DNA of 17,373 nucleotides, from NCBI GenBank assembly GCA_938008415.1, contig CALLKI010000059.1, positions 1 to 17,373 of the forward strand. Direction: 5' to 3'. This document shows positions 1 to 7,042 of this stretch, piece by piece (the stretch's first letter is position 1; each line of letters starts with the position of its first letter). Source of the DNA: an uncultured Luteimonas sp. GTDB lineage: Bacteria; Pseudomonadota; Gammaproteobacteria; Xanthomonadales; Xanthomonadaceae. Under the pieces are notes generated by a model. The model worked only from the letters and a program-made list of their open reading frames with translations. It was not told where the DNA came from and searched no databases. The translations under genes were made by a program, and so were the position numbers.

Positions 1-416
1 GGGTACCACGGCACGGTCACGCCGGTGAACGGTGTCTCGTCGATGTAATAGCCGTTGTCGTTGCCTCCAAGCGAGCTTGATACGCCACGGATCTGTACCT
101 GCGTGAAACTGCCGCCGTTGTCGATCGAGGCGGCGCCCGGCGTGATGTTGAGCACGTCGGTGACGTTGAGCAGGCCACGTTCACGGATGTCCTCGCCGGT
201 GACGGCGGTCACCGCGATCGGCACGTCGAGTTGGCGTTCATCGCGCTTGCGCGCGGTTACCGTAACGGTGCCCAGAGTAGTGGCCTCTTCCTCTTTCGTC
301 CCGTCCCCTGCCTGTTCCTGGGCCTGCAGGGCGGGAGCGGCGAGCAGCGAGGAAAGGATGGCACAGGCCAGCAGGCTGTGTCGGGTCGGCCTGGACAGGT
401 TTGGGGCTCGGTGCAT
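1..416 (-). CDS. TonB-dependent receptor, N-terminal part (cut by window edge)
   Basis: This is the first ~138 codons of an outer-membrane TonB-dependent receptor; the beta-barrel lies beyond the left edge. The start ATG is at 416-414, with AGGAG seven bases upstream. Residues 1-32 form a signal peptide ending near ALQAQ. A TonB-box-like stretch (TVTVTARKRDE) follows at about residues 48-58, then the plug begins (DVPIAVTAVTGEDI, QVQIRGVSSS, YYIDE, FTGVTVPW). There is no STN domain between signal peptide and TonB box, so it looks like a transporter rather than a transducer. It lies 95 bases downstream of the STN-bearing receptor on the same strand with no convincing terminator between, so co-transcription is likely. 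The plug block is paralogous to that receptor: 24 mismatches in 101 aligned bases when 1-101 is compared with 2163-2263 by hand. Substrate unknown. Confidence 0.9.
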   Translation of the reverse strand, partial: MHRAPNLSRPTRHSLLACAILSSLLAAPALQAQEQAGDGTKEEEATTLGTVTVTARKRDERQLDVPIAVTAVTGEDIRERGLLNVTDVLNITPGAASIDNGGSFTQVQIRGVSSSLGGNDNGYYIDETPFTGVTVPWY

Positions 417-511
417 GGGGAGGCTCCTGGAAGATGGTTGCGCCGGTCGCGTGATGCACGCCGGTCAGGTGTGGCTGACGAACGGGGAGGAGGAAATGGA
501 AATCGCTTCGT

Positions 512-2857
512 TCAGAAGCCAAGGTGCAACTCGATGCCCGCGCTGCGCGGGCGCAGGCGGGTGGCGACGCCGGCCAGGTTGCGACCATCCACTGCGCCGC
601 GTTCGTCGAGGAGATTGTCGCCGTAGAGCCAGATGGCCCAGCCGCGACCCGAATCCAGGCCCAGCCGCAGCGCGAACTGGGTAATGGGGTCACCACCGGC
701 ACCCTCCACCAGTCCGGTGCGCCGCGCGGAATGGTGGCTGACATGCGCGCTGGCGATCGCCTCCAGTCCTGCCGGCAGTGTGCGGCGGTAGCTGACGGCC
801 GAGAACATGGAGCTGCGCGGGACGTTGTAGATCTGGGTCCCGGCTGCGATTGGGGTGCCGGGTACGTCCCGGCGATAACGTGCATCGACCAGGGTCGCGC
901 CCAGGTCGAGCTTCCAGCCGTAGGCTGGCAGCAGGACCAGTCCGAACTCGATGCCGTCGATGCGGGCGCCACCGGAGTTGGCCAGACCGTTGCTGACCCC
1001 GTCGAGCGGAACGCGCACTGGCAGCTTCGACCAGTCGCTACGGAACAATGCGGCCTGCCAGAGGCTGCGCCCGGATTCCGTGGCATGGGTATAGCCCAGT
1101 TCGCAGGACACGATATGGTCTCCGTCGATGTGGCCGGGCAGGTTGATACCGAGCGACTTGGCGGCCATGAGTGAGTTGGCGGGCTGCAGCTGCCCGGCGC
1201 GGAAACCGGTGGAGATGCTGGCGTGCAGGCTGCGACGTGGCGAGAAGTGGCGGCTGAGGCTCACCTTCGGGTTGAGGCGTGCGAATGTCCCATCCATTCC
1301 CCCTTCGTATCCCGTGGCGGTGGCGCCCGCATCGACGTGGTCGCGGAACCAACGCAAACCTCCCGACCATGACCAGCGCCTGTCGTCGCTGCTCCCGGAC
1401 AATTCGGCGAACAGTGCGTGTGCGTGGTTGCGCTGGCGGGCGATGGTGCGCATGCCGTCCACATCGAGGATGTCGTCGCGGTCGGCCTGGCGCCATGTGT
1501 AGCCGAAGACCCAGCCTGGGCCGTCGCCGGTGGATGCCCACCTCGCCTCGAAGGCGGAGACTGTGATGCCAATGCCGATCTCCGCGGGGATATCGACGGC
1601 GAACAGGCCCGTCGCGCCGTAGTCCAGTCGGGCCTGTGCCGCGAGCAGCGTCATGCGCGAGGCATCGAGGTCGGTGTTGGCGACCAGGCTGCTGCTGTGC
1701 CAGCGCGAGACCGTGTCCATTCCCGCGTTGTTGCGGCCGTCATCGTCCGCGACGTAGCCACCGCCCGGGCTGTCGTGACGCGTGAGTATGTGCGACAGGT
1801 CGGTCGTCCAGCGTTCGCCGGTCCAGCGCAGGCGCAGGCGATGCGTATCCACAACGTGGCGATTGCCGGGGGCACGGTCGCCTGCGCTGTCGATCCAAGC
1901 CGGCAGCGCCTCGTAGGTCGCGACCGCGCGCAATGCGAGGCGGCCCTCGGCCAGCGGCACGTTGGCCATGCCACGCATGACCGGGCCGCTGCCACCTTCC
2001 GCGACCCGATCGCGGGCCAGTTCCAGGTGTGCAGCGAAGCGGTCGGGATCGGGCGCGCGGGTCAGGATGCGCACGGTGCCTCCCATCGCGCCTTCGCCGA
2101 ACAGTGCGCCCTGCGGGCCTTTCAGGACTTCCACACGCTCCAGGTCGAAGGCCCGTGTGTCCGGATGCCACGGGACAGTGACGCCGGTGAATAGCACTTC
2201 ATCCAGGTAATACGCGTTATCGTTGCCACCCAGCGAGCTGGACACGCCGCGGATCTGGACTTGTGTCAACGAGGTACCTCCGTCCACCGTGGTCACGCCG
2301 GGGAGCAGGCGCAATGCCTCGCTGGCGTTGGCCAGGCCGAGGGTCTCGATGTCCTCGCCTTCGATGACGCCGACCGAGATGGGTACATCGATCCGTTGCT
2401 CCTCGCGCCGGCGTGCGGTCACGCTCATCCGGGCCAGATCAAGCACTTCAGGCGCTGGGGAGGCTGCCCGCGGCGTCTCCAGGGCCGGTGACGCCGGACC
2501 CGGCACAGCGGGGGCACGCTGGATGCGGACCAGCCCATCGGGCTCGATGGACGCGGTGAAGCCACTGCCGTCAAGGAGGAGCTGCAACGCCTGTTCGGCC
2601 GTCAAGTTTCCCCGTACCGGCCGTGTATTGATCCGGCGCAGCTCTCCGGTGGCTACCAGCGTCCGCCCGGACTGGCGCGAATATTCCAGAAGGGCATGGT
2701 CGAGTGACGTCGGCGGGATGTCGAAAGTGATCACGGCGGGCACGGGATCCGAGCCGGAAACGTTCCCCCCCGTGGACAGGAGCACGAGCCCAAGGAGCGC
2801 TGCGGCTTGCAGCGGACGCTGGTGACGCGCGGTCCTGTCCGGCGTGATCGGGCGCAT
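512..2857 (-). CDS. FecA-like TonB-dependent transducer with STN domain
   Basis: The product is a 781-residue outer-membrane TonB-dependent receptor. Residues 1-36 are a signal peptide and 42-114 an STN (secretin/TonB short N-terminal) domain, which in FecA-type transducers contacts the periplasmic part of FecR. A Pro/Ala-rich linker spans about 115-137, a TonB-box-like DLARMSVTARR about 140-150, and the plug about 152-268, including the conserved RVEVLKGPQGALFGEG. The rest is beta-barrel, ending in the aromatic HLGF expected for outer-membrane insertion. The ATG at 2857 lies 12 bases after the fecR stop, so it belongs to the sigma-fecR operon. By family knowledge, ligand binding here would signal through FecR to the ECF sigma factor while TonB drives import. 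The ligand (ferric chelate, sugar or other) is not readable. A paralogue without STN follows. Confidence 0.93.
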   Translation of the reverse strand: MRPITPDRTARHQRPLQAAALLGLVLLSTGGNVSGSDPVPAVITFDIPPTSLDHALLEYSRQSGRTLVATGELRRINTRPVRGNLTAEQALQLLLDGSGFTASIEPDGLVRIQRAPAVPGPASPALETPRAASPAPEVLDLARMSVTARRREEQRIDVPISVGVIEGEDIETLGLANASEALRLLPGVTTVDGGTSLTQVQIRGVSSSLGGNDNAYYLDEVLFTGVTVPWHPDTRAFDLERVEVLKGPQGALFGEGAMGGTVRILTRAPDPDRFAAHLELARDRVAEGGSGPVMRGMANVPLAEGRLALRAVATYEALPAWIDSAGDRAPGNRHVVDTHRLRLRWTGERWTTDLSHILTRHDSPGGGYVADDDGRNNAGMDTVSRWHSSSLVANTDLDASRMTLLAAQARLDYGATGLFAVDIPAEIGIGITVSAFEARWASTGDGPGWVFGYTWRQADRDDILDVDGMRTIARQRNHAHALFAELSGSSDDRRWSWSGGLRWFRDHVDAGATATGYEGGMDGTFARLNPKVSLSRHFSPRRSLHASISTGFRAGQLQPANSLMAAKSLGINLPGHIDGDHIVSCELGYTHATESGRSLWQAALFRSDWSKLPVRVPLDGVSNGLANSGGARIDGIEFGLVLLPAYGWKLDLGATLVDARYRRDVPGTPIAAGTQIYNVPRSSMFSAVSYRRTLPAGLEAIASAHVSHHSARRTGLVEGAGGDPITQFALRLGLDSGRGWAIWLYGDNLLDERGAVDGRNLAGVATRLRPRSAGIELHLGF

Positions 2858-2869
2858 GCGGCCTGCGTG

Positions 2870-3871
2870 TCAGGGTGGCGTGTGGGTGTCAGGCGCGCCG
2901 AGAACGATCGATTCGGAAGTGTATTCGGCACGCAGTTGCAGGCTGGCCGCGAGCCCGGCGATCCATGCGTCGATGTCACCGGGGTGCCACAATCCGGTCA
3001 CCTCGATCTCGCCAAGCGAAGGATCCTGCAGCCGCACAGTGCGGTTCGAATAGCGGTTCAGGTCGTCGATGACTCGCGACAATGGTTCGCTCTGGTAGAT
3101 CACGGTCCCGTTGCGCCATGCGGTCACGATGCCGGCGTTGACATCGTGTGGACCGGAGATGCCCCTGCCGGGCGTGTACACCAGCTGCTGGTCACGGCCG
3201 GCCTCGCGTCGCGCGAGAGATCCAGCGGCCCCGACAACCGGTGCTTCGACCCGGACCCGCCCATCCCCCACGGTGACCTCGACCATCCCGTCGTTGTGGC
3301 TGCTGACCGCGAAGCGTGTACCGATGGCGCGAGCACTGACGGCGCCAGCGTTGACCACGAACGGCCGCTCAGGGTCGTGTGCCACATCGAAGAAGGCCCG
3401 GCCGCGTTCGAGCTGGATCTCACGCAGACGGTTGCCGATGCGGATCGTGACCGTGCTGGCTGCATCGAGGTCAAGCAGGGAGCCGTCGTCCAGGTGGAGT
3501 TGGCGCCGTTCGCCGATCGAGGATGAGACCGTGCGCACGTCAGGCTCCCGCTGTGGTCGGGGCAGCAGCAGAATCGCCCCCGCCGCGAGCAACAGCAGCG
3601 CAGCGACGGACCATGCGAGCAGCCTGCCCCGGTCACGTCTCGATGGGATGGACGCGCCGACTGGAGGCAATACCGGCAAAGCATCTTCGCGGAGCCGTCC
3701 GGCTGCTTCCCACAGTATGCTGATATCGTCGAAGGCCGCGGCATTCCCGGGATCAGCTTCCATCCAGCGCATCCAGGCTTCCAGTTCGGCATCGGAAACG
3801 TCACTGGCGTGCAGGGTTACGATCCAGTGGCTGGCTTCCTCCAGCTGACGATGGCGATGTGGCGTGCTCAT
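2870..3871 (-). CDS. FecR-family anti-sigma / sigma-regulator membrane protein
   Basis: The product is a 333-residue inner-membrane regulator of the FecR family. Residues 10-58 form the cytoplasmic N-terminal domain (FecR_N/DUF4880 type, with ASHWIVTL, AWMRWMEADPGN and AFDDI) that binds the ECF sigma factor. One transmembrane helix lies at about 84-104. The periplasmic FecR domain spans about 112-210 (VSSSIGERRQLHLDDGS, GRAFFDVAHD, AIGTRFAV). The C-terminal domain at about 248-318 (AWRNGTVIYQSEPLSRVIDDLNRY) resembles DUF4974/STN and is the part expected to meet the STN domain of the receptor. The start ATG at 3871 overlaps the sigma gene stop as ATGA, implying translational coupling. The stop lies 12 bases before the transducer gene. 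Family assignment is firm; whether it acts as a pure anti-sigma or also as an activator cannot be told. Confidence 0.93.
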   Translation of the reverse strand: MSTPHRHRQLEEASHWIVTLHASDVSDAELEAWMRWMEADPGNAAAFDDISILWEAAGRLREDALPVLPPVGASIPSRRDRGRLLAWSVAALLLLAAGAILLLPRPQREPDVRTVSSSIGERRQLHLDDGSLLDLDAASTVTIRIGNRLREIQLERGRAFFDVAHDPERPFVVNAGAVSARAIGTRFAVSSHNDGMVEVTVGDGRVRVEAPVVGAAGSLARREAGRDQQLVYTPGRGISGPHDVNAGIVTAWRNGTVIYQSEPLSRVIDDLNRYSNRTVRLQDPSLGEIEVTGLWHPGDIDAWIAGLAASLQLRAEYTSESIVLGAPDTHTPP

Positions 3872-4446
3872 GTTTTCTCCCCTCCTCCGGGGGATGGTTC
3901 CTCGGAGGCGTCCAACCGTTCCTGGCAGAACGCCAGCGCTCGCGCGACGTGGATCCGCACCATGCGCTCGGTCAAGCCCATACGCGACGCTGCCTCGGCG
4001 TAACTCAATTGCCGGATCCTGACGAGGCGAAATGCCTCGGCGCAGCGTGGGGGCAGTTGTGCCAGCAGGGCAGGGAGCCGTTCCAGGATCTGGGCAGCGG
4101 CGGTCGAACGCTCGGGATCGACCGCGGGATCAGGCCACAGTCGCAAGTCGGCATCCGCCGGTGTCTCCATGTATGCGCGGCGGCGCAGGCGGTCCGTGGC
4201 GAGGTTCTGTGCGATGCGGAACAGGTAGGCGGAATGGAAACCAATGCATTTGCCGTCGCCCAGGTTCAGCAGGCGCGCATAGGCTTCCTGGGCCACTTCC
4301 AGAGCGTCTTCGCGTGAGCCCAGACGGGTCTGCAGCAGGCGGATCAGCGACTGGTTGAAGTCGCGGACGAGGGCCTCGGCATTGGCCGGTGTGTCGTTGG
4401 CCTGTGGCGGCGACGCCCCGGCGTGGGGGTCGGGATCGGCGGTCAT
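3868..4446 (-). CDS. ECF sigma factor, FecI-like
   Basis: The product is a 192-residue extracytoplasmic-function sigma factor. Region 2 spans about residues 25-92, with REDALEVAQEAYARLL and the core-binding/-10 segment AYLFRIAQNLATDRLRRR. Region 4 spans about 118-172 (LPPRCAEAFRLVRIRQLSYAEAA followed by a helix-turn-helix, GLTERMVRIHVARAL). The order and motifs fit FecI-type sigma factors, which are held by the adjacent FecR and released on receptor occupancy. I chose the ATG at 4446. The open frame continues to 4554, but that would overlap phaZ by 62 bases and add a Pro/Arg-rich tail with no sigma homology. AGAGG lies only 2 bases before this ATG, an unusually short spacing, so the start is not certain. 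The last 4 bases overlap fecR. Likely targets are its own operon or a receptor gene. Confidence 0.92.
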   Translation of the reverse strand: MTADPDPHAGASPPQANDTPANAEALVRDFNQSLIRLLQTRLGSREDALEVAQEAYARLLNLGDGKCIGFHSAYLFRIAQNLATDRLRRRAYMETPADADLRLWPDPAVDPERSTAAAQILERLPALLAQLPPRCAEAFRLVRIRQLSYAEAASRMGLTERMVRIHVARALAFCQERLDASEEPSPGGGEKT

Positions 4447-4471
4447 GGCCTCTATGACGAACGGCCGGGGC

Positions 4472-4490
4472 CGGATGGAAATGGCATCCG
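4472..4490. other. Small inverted repeat between phaZ and the sigma gene
   Basis: A perfect 6-bp stem (CGGATG/CATCCG) with a 7-base loop fills much of the 46-base gap between the phaZ stop and the sigma-factor start. No T-run follows on the minus strand, so it is not a canonical terminator. It could be a weak phaZ terminator, an attenuator before the signalling operon, or chance. Confidence 0.3.
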
Positions 4491-4492
4491 AG

Positions 4493-5782
4493 TCAGGCGG
4501 CCCTGCGTTTCCGTGCCTCCCGCTTCGGGGTGGCCATCGTCCCGCTGGCGGCAATGAAGTCGCGCACCTGCGGGTAGACCTGCTCGCGCCAGCGGCGGCC
4601 GCTGAAGATGCCGTAGTGGCCGGCGCCCTTGACGGTCAGGTGCTGGCGCCGGTCCGCGGCGATGCCGGTGCACAGGTCGTGCGCGGCGCGGGTCTGGCCG
4701 AGGCCTGCGATGTCGTCCAGTTCGCCCTCGATGGTCAGCAGGGCGGTGTCGTGGATCACCCCGGGGCGGACCCGTTCGCCGCGCACGTCCCACAGGCCGC
4801 GCGGCAGCAGGTGTTCCTGGAACACGATGCGGACGGTGTCGAGGTAGTACTCGGCCGGCATGTCGAGCACGGCGTTGTACTCGTCGTAGAAGCGGCGGTG
4901 GGCCTCGGCGTCCTCGAGGTCGCCCTTGACCAGGTTCTGGTAGAAGTCCCAGTGCGACATGAAGTGGCGCTCCGGGTTCATCGCCATGAAACCGGCGTGC
5001 TGCATGAAGCCCGGGTACACGCGGCGGCCGGCGCCGGGGTAGTTCGCCGGCACCAGGTGGATGAGGTTGGTCTCGAACCACCACAGCGGCTTCTGGGTGG
5101 CGAGGTTGTTCACCGCGGTGGGCGACCTGCGGGTGTCGATCGGGCCGCCCATCATCACCAGCGAGCGCGGCGTGTCCTCGCCGCGCGCGGCCATCAGCGA
5201 GACCGCGGCCAGCACCGGCACGGTCGGCTGGCACACGCTCATCACGTGCAGGTCCTTCGCGCCGATCAGGCGGATGAAGTCCTCGATGGTGCGCACGTAG
5301 TCGTCGAGGCTGAACGGGCCTTCTTCCTTCGGCACCATACGCGCGTCGACCCAGTCGGTGATGTATACCTTGTGGTCGCGCAGCATGGTGCGCACCGTGT
5401 CGCGCAGCAGGGTGGCGTGGTGGCCGGACAGTGGCGCCACGATCAGCACCGGCGGGTCGTCCTTCAGGCCCAGCAGGTTGCCCGCGTCGTCGGTGTAGCG
5501 CTTGAAGCGCAGCAGGCGGCAGAACGGCGTGCGCGCGACTTCCTTCTCCTGCACCGGGCAGGTGACGCCGTCGATCTCCACGGCATGGATGCCGAACGCC
5601 GGCTTCTCGTAGTCCTTGCCGATGCGGTAGAGCAGTTCCCAGCCGGCGGCGATGCGCTCGGAGCCCGGCAGCGCGGACAGCCAGCTGCCCCTGGCCGAGA
5701 AGGCCTTGGCGTTGGCCTCGGCCCAGTAGGTGACGGGCGCCATCCAGGCGCGGCCCAGTTCATGGAGCTGGTACAGGAGCAT
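4493..5782 (-). CDS. phaZ: Intracellular polyhydroxyalkanoate depolymerase
   Basis: The 429-residue product matches intracellular poly(3-hydroxybutyrate) depolymerases of the PhaZ1 type, cytoplasmic alpha/beta hydrolases that mobilise storage granules. The catalytic triad sits where the family has it. The nucleophile is Cys184 in MSVCQPTVPVL (family box with Cys instead of Ser), the acid is Asp356 in EGELDDIAG, and the histidine is His389 in GAGHYGIFSG. From memory of the Ralstonia enzyme (Cys183, Asp355, His388) the numbering differs by one. Other family signatures are MAPVTYWAEA near the N-terminus, LIVAPLSGHHATLLRDTV, YITDWVDARMVP and GGPIDTRRSPTAVN. The C-terminus is unusually basic (KREARKRRAA). 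I chose the ATG at 5782, because the open frame running further upstream reads through the methyltransferase in a wrong frame. A TATGCT -10-like box lies about 30 bases upstream. No phaC or phasin is in the window. Confidence 0.94.
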   Translation of the reverse strand: MLLYQLHELGRAWMAPVTYWAEANAKAFSARGSWLSALPGSERIAAGWELLYRIGKDYEKPAFGIHAVEIDGVTCPVQEKEVARTPFCRLLRFKRYTDDAGNLLGLKDDPPVLIVAPLSGHHATLLRDTVRTMLRDHKVYITDWVDARMVPKEEGPFSLDDYVRTIEDFIRLIGAKDLHVMSVCQPTVPVLAAVSLMAARGEDTPRSLVMMGGPIDTRRSPTAVNNLATQKPLWWFETNLIHLVPANYPGAGRRVYPGFMQHAGFMAMNPERHFMSHWDFYQNLVKGDLEDAEAHRRFYDEYNAVLDMPAEYYLDTVRIVFQEHLLPRGLWDVRGERVRPGVIHDTALLTIEGELDDIAGLGQTRAAHDLCTGIAADRRQHLTVKGAGHYGIFSGRRWREQVYPQVRDFIAASGTMATPKREARKRRAA

Positions 5783-5812
5783 CAGGTACCGTCCCGTTGG
5801 GTGTTGCGGCGC

Positions 5813-5818
5813 AGCATA
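5813..5818 (-). promoter_or_regulatory. Candidate -10 element for phaZ
   Basis: TATGCT reads on the minus strand. A start 6-8 bases downstream would give a leader of about 24 bases to the phaZ ATG. No recognisable -35 hexamer lies at the usual distance, so this rests on the -10 match and position only. Confidence 0.35.
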
Positions 5819-5852
5819 CCCGATCCGGCCGGAACGGGGCAGCGGCCGGTGG

Positions 5853-6449
5853 TCATGGCCCGGCGGTTTCCAGCGCGGCGGCATGGCCGGCCAGGGCCGG
5901 GGACAGCCAGCAGTGGGAGCCGGCCTGGCGGAACCCCGCGGCCTCGAACCGGCGCCGGTAGAACGCGGCCGGACGGCGGAAGAAGCCCTCGTCGTCGCCC
6001 TCGGTCTCGTCCTCGCGGGTGAAGCATTCGAGGAAGGCCACCCCCGCACACAGTTCGGCCAGGCCCGGCAGGCCCTGGTCGATCTCGCGCGCGGACAGGT
6101 AGTGCAGCACGTCGCTGCAGACGAGCAGGTCCACCGGCGGGCACGGGCGCAGGTGCGCGAAATCCGAAAACCGCGCCAGGTGCAGGTTGCGCTGCGCGCC
6201 GAAGCGGCGCACGGCGTACTCGCTGCTGTCGAAGCCGAGGTAGCGCAGCTTCGGCCGCAGGCGCAGCAGCGGCGCCCGCCAGGCGCCTTCGCCGCAGCCG
6301 ATGTCGAGCACGCTGCGGATGGGCCGTTCCAGGTGGTATTCCGCGGTCGCCACCGCCAGCGCCACCTTGCGCCCGAGCCGGCGCGCGCCGCCGATGCCGC
6401 CGCGCCGGTACCACCTGTCGAAATAGTCCCTGTCGTAGCGCTTGCCCAT
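5853..6449 (-). CDS. Class I SAM-dependent methyltransferase (substrate unknown)
   Basis: The product is a 198-residue protein with a Rossmann methyltransferase core. Motif I (SVLDIGCGEGAW) is at residues 46-57, the acidic end of strand beta2 (YLGFDSSEYAV) at 70-80, and the motif IV region (VDLLVCSDVLHYLS) at 106-119, followed by an ECF segment at 141-143. The N-terminus (GKRYDRDYFDRWYRRGG) resembles the YDRxYFxxWY opening of small bacterial class I methyltransferases. No substrate can be assigned. I chose the ATG at 6449, with GGGACGG just upstream; an open frame continues to 6521 but crosses the shared divergent promoter. It is divergent from the hemJ-like gene and 70 bases upstream of phaZ on the same strand, which has its own candidate -10 box. 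Confidence 0.82.
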   Translation of the reverse strand: MGKRYDRDYFDRWYRRGGIGGARRLGRKVALAVATAEYHLERPIRSVLDIGCGEGAWRAPLLRLRPKLRYLGFDSSEYAVRRFGAQRNLHLARFSDFAHLRPCPPVDLLVCSDVLHYLSAREIDQGLPGLAELCAGVAFLECFTREDETEGDDEGFFRRPAAFYRRRFEAAGFRQAGSHCWLSPALAGHAAALETAGP

Positions 6450-6473
6450 GCCGTCCCGCCCTGTGGAGGGACG

Positions 6474-6500
6474 GCCATTGTAGGCGGGCACTACAATGGC
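6474..6500. promoter_or_regulatory. Palindromic divergent promoter (methyltransferase / hemJ)
   Basis: GCCATTGTAG at 6474-6483 and CTACAATGGC at 6491-6500 form a perfect 10-bp inverted repeat with a 7-base spacer. Each arm contains TACAAT, a good -10 match, reading outward: 6492-6497 toward hemJ and 6482-6477 toward the methyltransferase. Starts 6-8 bases downstream would give leaders of roughly 35 and 20 bases. The two promoters would overlap, so polymerase could probably serve one at a time. The repeat could alternatively, or also, be an operator for a dimeric regulator. Confidence 0.55.
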
Positions 6501-6539
6501 ATGCCCCGTGCGGACCCGCACCGGACCGGAGTGAACCCG

Positions 6540-6962
6540 ATGTCAGCCTACGCGTTGCTCAAGAGCTTCCACCTTCTGTTCGTGATGGCCTGGGTCGCGG
6601 CCGTGTTCTACCTGCCGCGCATCCTCATCAACCTGTCCGAGGCGGGGGAGGAGCCCGCGGTGCGCGCGCGGCTGGTGCTGATGGGGCGCCGGCTGTACCG
6701 CTTCGGCCACATCATGTTCGGGCTCGCCTTCGTGGCCGGGCTGGTGCTGTGGCTGTACTTCCGCATCGGCGGCGGCTGGCTGCACGCCAAGCTGCTGCTG
6801 GTCGCGGTCCTGCTGGTGCATTTCACCGTCGCCGGCCGCTGGCTCAAGGGCGTGGGCAAGGGGCGGCCGCTCGCGTCGCCGAAGGCGTTGCGGGTGTTCA
6901 ACGAGATCCCGGTGTTCCTGCTGCTGGCCGTGATCTGGCTGGTGCTGGCCAAGCCGTTCTGA
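6540..6962 (+). CDS. hemJ: HemJ-like protoporphyrinogen IX oxidase (CopD-like membrane protein)
   Basis: The 140-residue product has four transmembrane helices (about residues 5-30, 55-74, 80-99 and 121-138). It carries the signatures of HemJ (TIGR00701/UPF0093), the cofactor-poor protoporphyrinogen IX oxidase of the late heme pathway. These are KSFHLLFVMAWVAAVFYLPR with the conserved His11 near the N-terminus, WLHAK at 80-84 before helix 3, NEIPV at 121-125, and a terminal KPF. Length and helix layout match the family. Such proteins are often annotated as CopD family. The ATG at 6540 has GGAG 8 bases upstream. An in-frame ATG at 6501 lies only 3 bases from the -10 box and so would probably not be transcribed intact. 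It is divergent from the methyltransferase and convergent with the phosphatase gene. Function is inferred from family signatures. Confidence 0.82.
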   Translation: MSAYALLKSFHLLFVMAWVAAVFYLPRILINLSEAGEEPAVRARLVLMGRRLYRFGHIMFGLAFVAGLVLWLYFRIGGGWLHAKLLLVAVLLVHFTVAGRWLKGVGKGRPLASPKALRVFNEIPVFLLLAVIWLVLAKPF

Positions 6963-6997
6963 GCGGACGCGGGCGGGCCCCGCGCAACCGGAAACCG

Positions 6998-7032
6998 CGG
7001 GCGGCCGCGCGGGTGCGACCGCGGGCCGCCCG
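6998..7032. terminator. GC-rich hairpin between convergent genes
   Basis: A GGGCGGCC/GGCCGCCC stem, extended by an outer C-G pair, encloses a roughly 17-base loop that can pair further. It sits between the convergent ends of hemJ and the phosphatase gene. No T-run is present on either side, so termination is inferred from position and stem strength only. Confidence 0.35.
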
Positions 7033-7042
7033 TCGTGGCGCG

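Noticed and set aside
441..475. Short inverted repeat (GCGTG/CACGC) between the two receptor genes
   Set aside because: Only 5 bp with a 3-base loop and no T-run, so not supported as a terminator.
5819..5838. Imperfect hairpin between the methyltransferase and phaZ genes
   Set aside because: A 4-bp plus 3-bp stem with a mismatch and no T-run; it overlaps the expected promoter region of phaZ and is probably chance.
4355..6022. Open frame of about 555 codons on the plus strand opposite phaZ
   Set aside because: Antisense to a gene with an intact catalytic triad; composition is a mirror of PhaZ codons.
4493..6478. A continuous 661-codon frame that would fuse an Ala/Arg/Cys-rich N-terminus to PhaZ
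   Set aside because: The upstream part runs through the methyltransferase gene in another frame and is low-complexity; PhaZ homology begins exactly at the ATG at 5782.
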